A stretch of DNA of 64,000 nt from Fragum whitleyi (Eukaryota > Mollusca > Bivalvia > Cardiida > Cardiidae): positions 26,118,026 through 26,182,025 of the forward strand of contig OX411543.1 of assembly GCA_948146395.1 (NCBI GenBank), read 5' to 3'. This document shows, in pieces, positions 9,901-18,141 of the stretch. The stretch's first letter is position 1; each line of letters starts with the position of its first letter. The notes beneath the pieces were generated by a model. That model was not told the DNA's origin, searched no databases, and saw only the letters and a list, made by a program, of their open reading frames with translations. The position numbers and the translations under genes were made by a program.

Positions 9901-10245
9901 GAGGGCAACAGATACGCACAACATAAACCGAGTGATGGGATGATTAAAGTTAAAGGCAGTGGCTCAAAAGTGGTTTCATGTAAGCTGTTCAAGTGTGATA
10001 TTTGTCGTAAGCCTTTCCCAGACAGACTTTCTGAATTAGTACATAGGAGAACACATAGTGGTATGTTATGTCGTTTAAAATGCAAGACATGCAACATCAA
10101 ATTCCGTAAGATGGATGAACTGGTGAGGCACCAGTCTAAACATTGGGACAAAAATGCTCCACAATTTTATTGTTGCTTCTGTGATGAAAGTTTCTCTGAT
10201 GAAGCCTTTTGTAAATATCACATTAAATTTCGGCTTTGTCTTTAA
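3940..10245 (+). CDS. giant poly-C2H2 zinc-finger protein (gene 1)
   Basis: This is a single uninterrupted frame of 2101 aa with about 43 C2H2-type fingers, about 40 of them between residues 47 and 1310. Linkers are mostly of the form HIAKNTWKC; only one is near TGEKP (HSGEKLFEC). Several fingers are C2HC variants (for example those ending KKCC, HKC, TETC, VKC) and one near residue 945 lacks its last His. Residues 1231-1310 contain a conserved non-finger block (HFKTEF, WKD, DYCLLI). Residues 1311-2015 look disordered and include degenerate repeats with VKQE/LKQE/VKKE/IKPD motifs that fit the SUMO consensus. Residues 2017-2101 are a terminal three-finger module ending FRLCL. The ATG has A at -3, and its first 15 residues match gene 2 in length. 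The product is probably a nuclear DNA-binding regulator; its targets are unknown. The family call is certain; the orthology is not. Confidence 0.96.
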   Translation: MSDSVENGHPEHIEMAATEEKEQQILDMENCDTHVRDKQSSVTKQMFLCDECGKQFTTKHCLSGHLKAHSLKGHKSLVKCHKCDQLFLNQASLAMHNRVHLDPFRCEVCGKCFKKKSNLDGHKLVHEGRQPYTCDTCGEEFAYKSLLKYHLKDHSGEKLFECKVCGRKLKTKATLKMHTQLHSSDRNFKCVFCSKTFKHSHFLVSHIKTHTKLMPVTCSLCYASFSSKPSLRAHMRRHPEHIAENQWKCLKCGMIFASNASLISHLSSDSHLRRSLGSVQSDKTPGNKDTYICSICGKNFAFKRCLNKHMKYHEAMRTWKCEICDEIFLSRTLLSTHRVERHKGKRYKCQFCEKTFTIRKSLNIHYMFHISENTWKCVICDQVFSSLSLLNRHRRASHKVKSGKLFKCDFCDKGFTTEGLLTTHNKVHIAKNTWKCLSCYCLFPDIDTLKTHKKCCQKRCKFCDATFPSRQSFIYHKEIHIAKDCWKCLVCGEILPDQNSFSTHEHKCRRRKFHIGQNKWMCLVCRQIFPSLNLLHSHRRKKHKIGRYNLFKCGFCHKGFINEIQLKQHKKFHTGKNTWKCLSCSSQFLDHDMLKSHTETCPERCPKCNFCDLTFSDKQSLSNHRKIHIAKGCWKCLVCDEIFPNRKSYLFHEVKCKEADMLHLEKNWCEFCEMPVGNIDAFFIHKQIHIDKNSWKCLTCSKILSSERSLKYHQSKKCGKCQIKRSNDITDQMTTSLDCKTCGFKIAKSYMKRHSFLHRVQGKLIFLCLQCGKRFTTKRALKKHSVTHKCKKAFDLRCKKCGLVFTTRLGLVHHKKTHRDNLHYKCNIFRNKLMLRTNLNKEKKGEFLRCQECFAKFSCKISLTYHSRTHNYSYNCEVCSAKFNSSHSLIAHKDDMHKLTYQNKCTYCFKMFEHKFCYESHMAVHNKRYACKLCNARFMSKQKMINHMRFNKFKCLLCQKKFHLKKSLAAHKTVHVSESRWKCKDCNNIFPDKRSLIIHYNNKHGILGKRKRKRKKIYQPQCVGGCIIPSYEGKHNYHISQAENYSCQRNNKSHIKITKDSTKTVCCLVCGVHFNCRMSLQIHNGRWHAKYSCYHCKLEFNTDSKSYRSHMLTHEFSCAICYISFKKYSKLEEHLKVHELKKHKCPHCGKLFYKIGTYLWHILTHENRQEVCKYCYCTFEDQKQLECHISEKHASIFRIESSYYCKHCGESFIRLPDLQDHSKAHHNTNECIHFKTEFDSYEEWKDTIALFARNKSDVFCFLCSEVINLEMAADYCLLISSSQKPHKCKTCNKHFLQKKRLIEHFYTHGHCQGAKVNSKKPKGILDIETSLDVGPAEVSPTSRNEDLHPKEKSCKISAEISFSNLDKTSSEINNFQGTCILSSGRPLQNKVHIPVADAFASEACSSNEGSCHGNFNETYIRPNQVRFDMPENVETSASTSTRDPSVKSCFSTDGSSDDSNQTSVAYKKKSFISLPEKGNHPQDINNEPKSEEPESQTEAGVTEKPEKNPLSQKNVHTITQKTLRMIIVGRNSNSVNKLARRIYYSQSSVTNVTNASMNENANAHISQNDAYTHTENKFNPYDLMEKTEKSQHNSSSLCNTYQNEDTSPPVSESDICPENNPERSLSVLNAAVKSECEVEPHSDVNSSSPFFTQINNQSFESHEIKIENNAYQLEDIKPDLLSVADAVPENIDMNHGNQSSFNNPVEDRRFTKHTSIGRKINLLSDSDKATKSNDLSQEHVTPFNNSVKDGRFANQTCGIGMITPSPLSISDKVTGSNDVKQEPRNPSNKSVENGRFTHQTCNVRMIKQNPKQNPLSDSAKVTYINNMGHNNVTPIDNSIEHGIFTKQTCSKRTTTSLTDSDKVLEKIYVKQEDLIKFITSDKFTRNDDLKQEYITTLNNRVKDGTFANQTCNVEIITPSLTIDSDTVTENNYVIHDPVASNSTVKDGRFTQHKSNGKMNTPNLLLESDKVIQSVVKKEPVTPLYNEIEGNRYAQHKPSDGMIKVKGSGSKVVSCKLFKCDICRKPFPDRLSELVHRRTHSGMLCRLKCKTCNIKFRKMDELVRHQSKHWDKNAPQFYCCFCDESFSDEAFCKYHIKFRLCL

Positions 10246-10562
10246 ACTTAATCCTACATAAGATTACATTTAATCTTGCTCATAATTTGAATGATAAAGA
10301 TTTAAGTTAACTTTTGCTTTTAAAATAGTAAACCAGATACTTCACTAATCACTAGCACAAATATTGATGAAACTGTTGTATAGCCAATATTTTCAAAGGC
10401 ATTAAAAACTGATTTATGCTGGGCCATTCTAAATACATGTACCAAGCTCAAATTTGCCAATTTTTGAGAATATTTCAACAAGTTTTGAAAAGTTGTCCCC
10501 ATGTTTATTTAGTTGAAAGCAGGCAATGTACAGTATTTCTCCTTATAATAGCACCCTCCCTG
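10246..10562. other. 3' flank of gene 1
   Basis: AT-rich and likely to include the 3' UTR. I see no clear AATAAA; ATTAAA variants occur near 10400. No other feature was recognised. Confidence 0.4.
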
Positions 10563-10822
10563 ATAGTATCATCCTAATGAAATCATTAGGAAACCTTGAT
10601 TAATATTTTTAAAGTTCATTGCTTCTGAAATGTTGCAGAACTATTAAAGGACCACTACCTTAAAGACTTAAATTGCCTGTTTTTTTGGTATAGGACTTAA
10701 ATGAATTTTAACAGTGTTAAGCAAGGTTTCCTAATGATTTTCATTAGGAAACTTTGGTTGACATTGCGAAAGTCCATGAGTGCCGAAATGTTGCGGAACT
10801 ATTACGGGTCCACTACCATAAG
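10563..10822. mobile_element. two F-family MITE pieces in tandem
   Basis: Two right-hand arms occur: TGAAATGTTGCAGAACTATT followed by GGACCACTACCTTAA (ends 10663), and GAAATGTTGCGGAACTATTA followed by GGTCCACTACC (ends about 10822). The second also has the central foldback CCTAATGATTTTCATTAGG. Left TTAA arms are missing or decayed. Confidence 0.65.
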
Positions 10823-11042
10823 ACGCATTTTTGTCTTACCAATGACTTGACACATATTTAGGAAATCATCAGTAAGACAAAAATATGTCTTCAATGTTTT
10901 GATGAAACTGGACCCTGTTGCCTTATATTAAAGATATGAAATCAAGAAATAATCTATTCATATCTTATAATTTAATATCATGAAACCAAAAATGCTATGA
11001 TTCGTCTTTAATGAATGGTTTCTTAAGGGAATACTTTTTGTG
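10823..11042. repeat. short inverted repeat plus unassigned DNA
   Basis: GCATTTTTGTCTTAC near 10824 is mirrored by GTAAGACAAAAATATG near 10872, giving a stem of about 15 bp. The rest (10893-11042) is AT-rich with no call. Confidence 0.4.
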
Positions 11043-11304
11043 GGAGCATACAAAATAGCTACATATTCAAAATTATTTTCATTGAGAAATAAGACCAATT
11101 TTTCAGCCAATCAGAATGCATGTGAATTGATGGAGCTATCTTAAAAAAAATGAAATATTTATGTTTGATATGAGATGAGCATCATCAGCAACATAATTGA
11201 TAGACTTGTTATTTAATTTAATATAGTCTTGCATTCTGATTGGCTGAAAAATAAGTTTCATAAAGATGAAAACATTTTTGAGTACATAGCTATTTTTATA
11301 CAAC
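11043..11304. mobile_element. long-arm foldback MITE
   Basis: Inverted arms of about 70 bp face each other. The best-matched parts are TTTTTCAGCCAATCAGAATG and CATTCTGATTGGCTGAAAAA, and the outer parts contain AAAATAGCTACATA and TATGTACTC-like words. A half copy lies at 44110-44240. There is no coding capacity. Confidence 0.65.
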
Positions 11305-11335
11305 TGTAAAGGAGGAAGGACAATTAAATTATGTA

Positions 11336-12337
11336 CAGTCAATCTTGCTCAAGTGACCACATCTATTAAGCAACCATTTTTATTAAGCTACCACTTACAA
11401 AATGCCGTTCTTTAAAACAAAATATCTGAAAAAAATACATATAACTGGTCTAAAAATATTGGAAAGAAGTACTTTGTTGATAAAACTCATTAGAATCATC
11501 AGTCTCATTGAGATTATTAGGAATATCAAGAAATTAGCAATGACATAAACATCCAATGAAAAAAATGTTAATAATTTGTAGAAGAAACATGTACTAAGGG
11601 GCGATTCTCCCCGAAGGGTCGTATTTTGTTATCATCTGCATCGTCTGTCTTGAAACTTCACAGGTGTATAGATCTCATAGCTAGGATGTGCAGAGCGCAA
11701 TAACCCTAACTCTAACATTTATAATTTTTGAGCCACAACTCTACCATTTGTAATTTTTGAGTTATTGCCCTTTGTTTGATTCAGTTAGCAAATTCGTGTC
11801 TGGTCCATAACTTTGACACTATAAGGCCTATGGTCTTGAAACGTCACAGGTGTATAGATCTCATAGCTAGGATGTGCAGAGCGCAATAACCCTAACTCTA
11901 CCATTTACAATTTTTTTAGTTATTGCCCTTTGTTTGATTCAGTTTGCAAATTCATGTCCGGTCCATAACTTTCAAAATACAAGGACTACGATGTTGAAAC
12001 TTCACATGTATGTAAAACATACGAACATGTGAATATTTTAGTAGTACTCCGGTACATATTATTTGAAGAATAGTGATGATATCCATAAGTATTCCACAGT
12101 TCTTTAATTGCCTCAAAACAAATTTTCCCAAAGACAAATAGGAAAACAAAACAAAACAAACACTACCTTCATAATAAATACAATATACTTTAGTGTTTGC
12201 TAGAAAAAACATCCTAAGGATCAATAAAAAGTTCAAAACATCACCCATTTATTTCTGAGCTTCGGGCGTATTATGCCACGCCCAGCGTTGCTCTTGTTGG
12301 TGGTTCCATAGGTGGTCGCTTAATACAGGTTTTACTG
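11336..12337. mobile_element. pogo-like MITE interrupted by a D element
   Basis: TA precedes CAGTCAATCTTGCTCAAGTG on the left. AAGCGACCAC-type words and ACTG followed by TA close the right (the reverse complement begins CAGTAAAACCTGTATTAAGC). TA targets and CAGT ends fit the Tc1/mariner superfamily, pogo branch. The outer pieces total about 300 bp, close to the intact copy at 53012-53356 (345 bp). The interior 11598-12297 is a later insertion. Confidence 0.65.
11598..12297 (+). mobile_element. D-class element nested in the pogo-like MITE
   Basis: It starts GGGGCGATTCTCCCCG (a small hairpin) and has a 186 bp directly repeated core (copies at 11647 and 11833, with TAGATCTCATAG and AGTTATTGCCCTTTG). 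It ends with GGGCGT...ACGCCC followed by TGCTCTTGTT. Head, core and tail layout match D2, D3 and S. The segment 12010-12240 is unlike the core and may be a further insertion. Confidence 0.55.
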
Positions 12338-12659
12338 TATATTGTATATAAACACTATGGACTGTCTTTTGCTGAACCCTCTGTATACAAAGATAGTATG
12401 CTTGTATTAACTGATGTGAATCGATATTTTGTATGAATGGGGCTTACCTCTGCTTAAATCAAGTTTCAACACATCCTTAAAAAGGTAACCTTTCCACTAT
12501 CATTCTTATGAGTCTTTTTTCTTATTTTAGGCCGATTTCCTTTAAGCAATCTTTGGAATTATTGTTTAGAGGAACTTGACCTCAAATTTAAGAGAAAAAA
12601 CTAAAAGACATCAATTTGGTTCATATTTTACTTCTGAAAATAGGTACTAAGTATTAGCT
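12338..12659. other. no recognisable feature
   Basis: AT-rich unique-looking DNA. No gene or repeat ends were found. Confidence 0.4.
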
Positions 12660-12760
12660 ACCCGTCGAGGTTGTAGACCTATGAGAGATGGCTGAAAATT
12701 TGTTAAAAGCAGCATAAGACCCCATTTAAACAAACAAACCCATTTTTAGACCAGGGCTGT
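12660..12760 (+). mobile_element. SINE tail, fragment
   Basis: It ends with TTAAAAGCAGCATAAGACCC and then AAACAAACAAACC, the same 3' words as the SINE at 48296. The tRNA-like head is absent. Confidence 0.5.
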
Positions 12761-12825
12761 GAAATACCTTGCCTAAGATCACACAGATAACATTTTAATT
12801 TCTGTTGGACCATCAGTCACTGATC

Positions 12826-13067
12826 TTAACCCTTGTCATGCTGAACCCAGAAAATCTCTGCTTTGGCAGGAGCTATAGACAAACATTAGCCTATGTGCAG
12901 TTTGATGTTAGTCTACACCACCTGTTTCTCACTTTCAAACCAGAATTGTCAATAGATTTAGTTTTTTCAAATAAAAATTGACCTACAGTCGGTACTTTTG
13001 GTGCTTTTTGCCCTTTGATTTTGCTGACAATTTTTAACCAAAGTTTATTCAGCATTACAAGGATTAA
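12826..13067 (+). mobile_element. C-family MITE, full copy
   Basis: The copy is 242 bp with TTAA at both edges. The left terminus is TTAACCCTTGTCATGCTGAA. The right terminus is TTCAGCATTACAAGGATTAA, with two changes from a perfect inverse. Confidence 0.85.
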
Positions 13068-13098
13068 TACTGAGCTGAAACGTCACTTGGACTTGATG

Positions 13099-13425
13099 TG
13101 AGAAATATATAATACGTATTTAGTGTTTTGTATGCAAAAAAAAATATCTAACGAGGTTGGGAGAATTGATAAATTGTGGAGGCTCTGCCAAGACAATTAT
13201 CGATTCTCACAACCGAGTTAGATATTTTTTCATACAATACACTTAATACATATTATATTATCTTATAACCCCTATTTGTCTTGTTTTTGTTGAAGTTTCT
13301 AACTGAAATGCAAGTTTCTAAAAATAACGCATTATATCATTGTTGTAAAAATAACTATGTGATACCATAAAAATATCATATGGGATGTTATCACACGGAT
13401 ATTTGTGCAGTTATAAGATAAGTTA
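13099..13425 (+). mobile_element. G-family element, copy 1
   Basis: About 327 bp. A foldback core pairs ATATCTAACGAGGTTGGGAG with the inverse CAACCGAGTTAGATAT, and GTTATCACACGGAT follows downstream. The same sequence occurs reversed at 27068-27393, which defines it as a dispersed repeat. No coding capacity. Confidence 0.7.
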
Positions 13426-13812
13426 CAGTATGCACACTACCTACCAGTATGAAACTGAAATACTATTGAGATGGGCATGAACCTGTTTAGAATTAATGTT
13501 AAAGGCAAACTTGTATGAATTTATAGTTGATGTATGTAGTTGGTGTATGTATATTTATGTAAGTAGTTTTGAAATGTATACAATAAGCTAACCTTTTGTT
13601 ATTCTTCTGGACCAAGGATGATAAAACTTTTATCCTACTCGAAAGAGTATTTACTCCACAATGAGATTAAAGCTGCTGATTAACTATGCTATATTCATCT
13701 ACTGTAAATGCATGCAAAAGATAATTGATATTAATAAAATGTGAAAGACTTTAATCCAATCTGAGCACAAAGTGATCTATGTATGCACAAATTGATCACA
13801 ATGAATATATTA
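13426..13812. other. no recognisable feature
   Basis: AT-rich. No supported gene or repeat. Confidence 0.4.
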
Positions 13813-13890
13813 AGGGGTCAGCACAACACTATTGTAAGTGCCTATGAATAAATATCTTTAAATAAATGTCTTGCACTGACCCCTCAATAC
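13813..13890. repeat. decayed palindromic element
   Basis: GGGGTCAGCACAACACTATT on the left and TTGCACTGACCCCTC on the right are the arms of the palindrome that is nearly intact at 57166-57235. The right arm has lost part of its length. Confidence 0.5.
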
Positions 13891-14205
13891 ACACTCCTTC
13901 ATGTTGCATCAGCTGTAAACATTTAGGTGTTTAGAATCTTGAGGCCATAAATATGGCAAAATCGTTATGAAACTTGGTAAAAATGTTTTTCGGTCTACCT
14001 TTTTGAATTTAGTAGCATTCTGTGCAAAAACACAGGAAAAGGAGACTTAATGACAATTGCTTTATTTTCATTCAAGGGGGTCATTAATGGTCATTATATT
14101 TTGTTTCTTGGGAATTCAATATGCGTTGGCAGGAGACTAGGAGACAAGGTGAATGATTAAGAACCTGCATAGTCCTCTTGTTTGTGCCATTTAAGTTTAA
14201 ATATA
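13891..14205. other. no recognisable feature
   Basis: No gene. AGTCCTCTTGTTT at 14171-14183 resembles an A-family tail, but nothing upstream supports an element. Confidence 0.35.
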
Positions 14206-14473
14206 CATGTGACCCATCACACAAAAAGGGAACATCTTGGAAGTCTGAAAAATAGTTGTTTGGAATAGAGATTGGTTTTAGTACAGGTCAACCAGAAGTC
14301 CCATTTCAAAAATTCTTCCACAGAAAGGTAGATTGATCTTTCTAGATTCAGAAAATCAGGTCAGTGGGAAAATGTTTTACCATAGTCAACCTGCAAAGTT
14401 CGCACAGTCTGACTAGGGTCGGCATCTTGCACACTACCCAGATCTTCCTTTTTTGCGTGACAAGTCACGTATG
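14206..14473. mobile_element. T-family MITE, intact copy
   Basis: Length 268 bp. The left end CATGTGACCCATCACACAAA is mirrored by the right end (reverse complement CATACGTGACTTGTCACGCA). Terminal similarity extends about 35 bp. A second copy at 44278-45562 is split by later insertions. Confidence 0.65.
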
Positions 14474-14924
14474 TTTAAATAAGGATTTTTAGTAAATTCT
14501 TAAGAATGTTGAGTTAAAAAAAGAGATAATTTTAGGCCAACAAATGTGTCAGTGACAAATAGGCCTAATAAAATGACAATTTTCTATTGATTAGAATTTG
14601 CTTTATGTTGTAAGGGAATAATAAAGAGACATTCAGTTTTCCTATTTATATTAGGTGCCTGAATTATATGTCCCTTTGATTTTATATTTGTGAAAATGTT
14701 CTTTACAAAAAAATTAATTGAAACAAACTTTGTTTATTTAATTTCTCCTTTCCCACCATTATTTTGTGAAAAATGTCAAAACTGCTAACAACAAGAAATT
14801 TCTCACTTTAACACCATAATTTCTTGTGCATAAGATTTTTTTTTGTGCATCCTCTAGATCTTGGATCAGTCTCAGATTTCAAAAAGCAGGAAAATATTAG
14901 TAAATGAGGCCCTTTACACCTCAT
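14474..14924. other. no recognisable feature
   Basis: AT-rich sequence with no supported feature. Confidence 0.4.
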
Positions 14925-15183
14925 TATACCTCTCAAACTATGTTTTGGGGTATAAAGGAGTCAGCTTGTCGGTTAGTGTCTGAGGTCCGTCTGAAGCTTT
15001 TTTTTGTCCGCTCAATTTCTCAGCACTCCTAGGAGGATTTCATTCAAACTTTGCAGATGCCATCAGTATCAAGCAGAGATGTGCAAGTAAAATTTTGGTT
15101 GTGATCCCTTGAATTTTGACAGAATAATGGCCCTTTGATGGACATTGGCTTTTCATTAGTAACAAGCACTAGTAGGGGGTAAA
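14925..15183 (+). repeat. P-family repeat, copy 1
   Basis: It shares with 32858-33100 and 47590-47855 the words AGGAGGATTTCATTCAAAC, ATGGCCCTTTGATGGA, GGCTTTTCATTA and ACAAGCACTAGTAGGGGG. It has one core unit and ends in a G run just before a B element. Confidence 0.65.
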
Positions 15184-15187
15184 AGAC

Positions 15188-16273
15188 CACTTTCCACTGG
15201 CCAAAAGCCAAAGCTATTGTCATGGCAGGGTGTCTGTCATGTATCCTTCTGTCCGTGCGTAAACTTTTCTTTAAACATCTTCTCCTCCTAAACCAATGGA
15301 TTTTGACTAAACTTGGCCAGAATGTTCCTTGGGTGACACTCTTTTAAAGTTGTTCAAGAAATTTGGATTGACCCCCCAAATATGGGCGTGGCAGGGCTGG
15401 GCTTATTTGACAAAGAAATCTTTGAACGACATCTCCTCCTGAACCGTTGGGCCGATTTCAATTAAACTTTACCAGAATGTTCCTTGGGTGACCCTCTGCT
15501 AAAGTTGTACAAGAAATTTGGATTGACCCCTAAATTTGAGAGTGGCAGGGCGGGGCTTATTTTGACACCGAAATCTTTGAACGACACCTCCTCTTGAACC
15601 ATTGGGCCGATTTCAATGAAACTACCAGAATGTTCCTTGGGTGACCCTCTTCTAAAGTTTTCAAGAAATTTGGATTGACCCCCCTAATAAGGGCGGGGCA
15701 GGGCGGGGCTTATTTTGACCCTGAAATCTCTAAATGACATCTCCTCCTGAACCATTTGGCCAATGTCAATGAAACTTTACCAGAATGTTCCTTGGGCCAC
15801 CCTCTTCTAAAAATGTTCAAAAAAAAAATTATTGACCCCTAAATATGGGCTTGGCAGGTTGGGGCTTATTTTGACACCAAAATCTTTGAACTACATCCTC
15901 TCCTAAACCATGGGGCTGATTTCAATGAAACTTTACCAGAATGTTCTTTGAGTGACCCTCTTCTAAAGTTGTTCAAGAAATTTGGATTGGATGAGATCCA
16001 CTGGATCAATAAAATTCAGGTGAGCGGTTTAGGGCCATTCTTGTCCTCTTGTTTCAAATGATATCTAAATACTTTTCTTCCTTGTAATTTTACATATTAA
16101 TTCAATAAGATCATTCCTTCATCAGTCAGTTTCAACTTAGAAAAAGTTGGAATTCCTTCTGAATGCTGTTAACTTTCATTACCTTCTATTTTCAATATCT
16201 CTCTTTCAAATCTTGAGATTTTTATGCCAGTGGAGCGATACAGGCCCTCTTGAGCCTCTTGTTTTATAGGGAA
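15188..16273 (+). repeat. B-family element with an internal A-type tail
   Basis: The B head (CCACTGGCC, then TGTCATGGCAGGGTG, then CCGTGCGTAAAC) is followed by about five core units (CTCCTCCTGAACCATTGGGCC, ACCAGAATGTTCCTTGGGTG, GGGCGGGGCAGGGCGGGGCT). At 16014-16055 there is an A-type end (TTCAGGTGAGCGG, then GTCCTCTTGTTT). The true B end follows at 16235-16273 (CCAGTGGAGC, then GAGCCTCTTGTTT). Confidence 0.75.
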
Positions 16274-16336
16274 GCACATTTGTTATCTTAACCTTCTCCT
16301 ATTGTTGATGGCATGTTCCTGCTGAAGACAGTTTTT

Positions 16337-17713
16337 AGCTCACCTGAGCAATTGTGATCACCTTTCGTCCGTCCATCAGTCGTCGTCTGGCGTCAGTCAA
16401 CAATTTCTTTAAACGACATCTTCCCCTAAACTACTTGGCCAATTAATGCCAAATTTTACAGAAATGTTCCTTAGGTAATCCCCTTCAAAAATGGCTAAAA
16501 GAATTGAAATCCATGAAAAACCCTGGTTGCTATGGCAACCAAAGGTGAAATTTTAAGAAAATCTTAAAAATTCTTCTTCTTCTCAACCAGGAGTCCTACA
16601 GACTTGAAATTTGGCATGGATGATCAGTTCATAGACCTGAATTAAAATAGCTAAAATCAAATCTGTTGGGCCACCAGGTGTGGAGCACCAGGGGGGAGGA
16701 TGTAGTGCTTGGGGTAAATTTTGTAATCTTTAACCTTCTTCTTCGGAAACCAGGAGCCCTACAGACTTGAAAATTGGCATGGATGATCAGCTCTTAAACC
16801 TAAATTAAAATACTTAAAATCATGACTGTTGGGCCACCAGGTGCGGAAGGGGATAGTTCTTTGTTGAAAATTTTGAAATCTTTAACTGTCTTCTTCTGAT
16901 GAACCAGAATCCATACAGCCTTTATATTTGACATGAATGATCAGCTCCTAAACCCTATCTAAAAAAGCTAAAATCATGAATATTTGGCCACCAGGTGCAG
17001 AGCACCAGGGGGCGGGAGGGTAGTTTTAAGAGCAATTCTTAATCCTTTAACCTTCTTCTTCTTCTGATAAACCATGATTGTGCCCTACAGACTTGAAAAA
17101 TGGCAAGGATGATCAGTATATGGACCATAATTAGAATAGCTAAACTCATAACTGTTGGGCCACCAGGTGTGGAGCCACCGGGGGGAAGGGGTAGTACTTA
17201 GTTAAAAAAATTAAATCCATAACCTTCTTCTGATAATGAACCAGAATCCCTACAACCTTTATATTTGACAAAGATGATCAGCTCATAGACCCTATTTTAC
17301 GTAGCTATAACCATGAATGTTTAGCTACCAAGTGAAGAGCACTGGGGGAGAGGGTAATATTCGGGTCAATTTTGAAATTTTAAACCTTCTGATGATGAAG
17401 TAGGAACCTTACAGGCTCTAAATTTGGCATGAGTCATTAGCCTCATAAACGTTAACCAAAATAGATATAGTCATGATTGTTTTGTGACCAGGGGCAGAGA
17501 CCCAAGGGGAGGGGGTAGAGCTTTGTGGTGAATTTAACAATTGTTAAAAATTCTACTGAACTAGAATTCCTACAGCTCTTTCATTTGATATAGGATAATC
17601 AGCTAATAGAACTTAATTTAAACAGCTATTTATGACTGTTGGGCCACCAGGTGCGAGGCAACAGAGGGAGAGGGTAGTACTTGGGTCAATTTTAACATTT
17701 GAACTATTTTGTA
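16337..17713 (+). repeat. A-family element, tail missing
   Basis: Head TTTTTAGCTCACCTGAGC, then CGTCCGTCC, then a tandem core. The recurrent words are CCTACAGACTTGAAA, GGCATGGATGATCAGC and GTTGGGCCACCAGGTG. No ACTCAGGTGAGC tail appears before a new head starts at 17714. Confidence 0.8.
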
Positions 17714-17896
17714 AGCTCACTTGAGCACAAAGTGCTCATGTGAGCTACTGTGATCACCCTTTGTCCAGCTTCCGTCCTTTGGTTGTCATCTGGCATCCCT
17801 CAACAATTTCTTTAAACAACATCTTGTCCTAAACTATGCAAGTTACCTTCAGGTGCTTCGACTCAGGTGAGCGGACCAGGGCCAAAGGCCCTCTTA
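17714..17896 (+). repeat. short complete A-family element
   Basis: Head AGCTCACTTGAGCACAAAG, hairpin arm GTGCTCATGTGAGCT, then one partial core, then GACTCAGGTGAGCGG with the palindrome GGGCCAAAGGCCC and CTCTTATTT. At 183 bp it is the shortest copy with both ends. Confidence 0.75.
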
Positions 17897-17912
17897 TTTA
17901 AGACAGTATCGC

Positions 17913-17950
17913 CTAAGATCAGACTGCACAAGGGTGCAGTCTGATCTTAG
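17913..17950. repeat. perfect 17 bp hairpin
   Basis: CTAAGATCAGACTGCAC (17913-17929), a four-base AAGG loop, then GTGCAGTCTGATCTTAG (17934-17950). It resembles the inner palindrome of C and U repeats (GACTGCACA...TGTGCAGTC) but is not bounded by their termini. Confidence 0.7.
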
Positions 17951-18141
17951 CCTAGACTGCCTGGATTCTTCTTTATGATTGTGGGGAAAAATAGAGCTAG
18001 ACTGGTTAAAATAGTCCTAAAAATTGTAAATTCATTTGAAAATTACCTAACATAGGTAAAAGAGTGCTTCGATAACTAGATTTTGTAATCTTGCTTTGGG
18101 CTTGTTGTAAGTTTGATCAATCTATCCGTAGACCTCTTTTT

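Noticed and set aside
4277..10151. Minus-strand frames within gene 1 (for example the 139-codon frame at 9732-10151)
   Set aside because: Shadows of the sense frame. The composition is the complement of zinc-finger codons.
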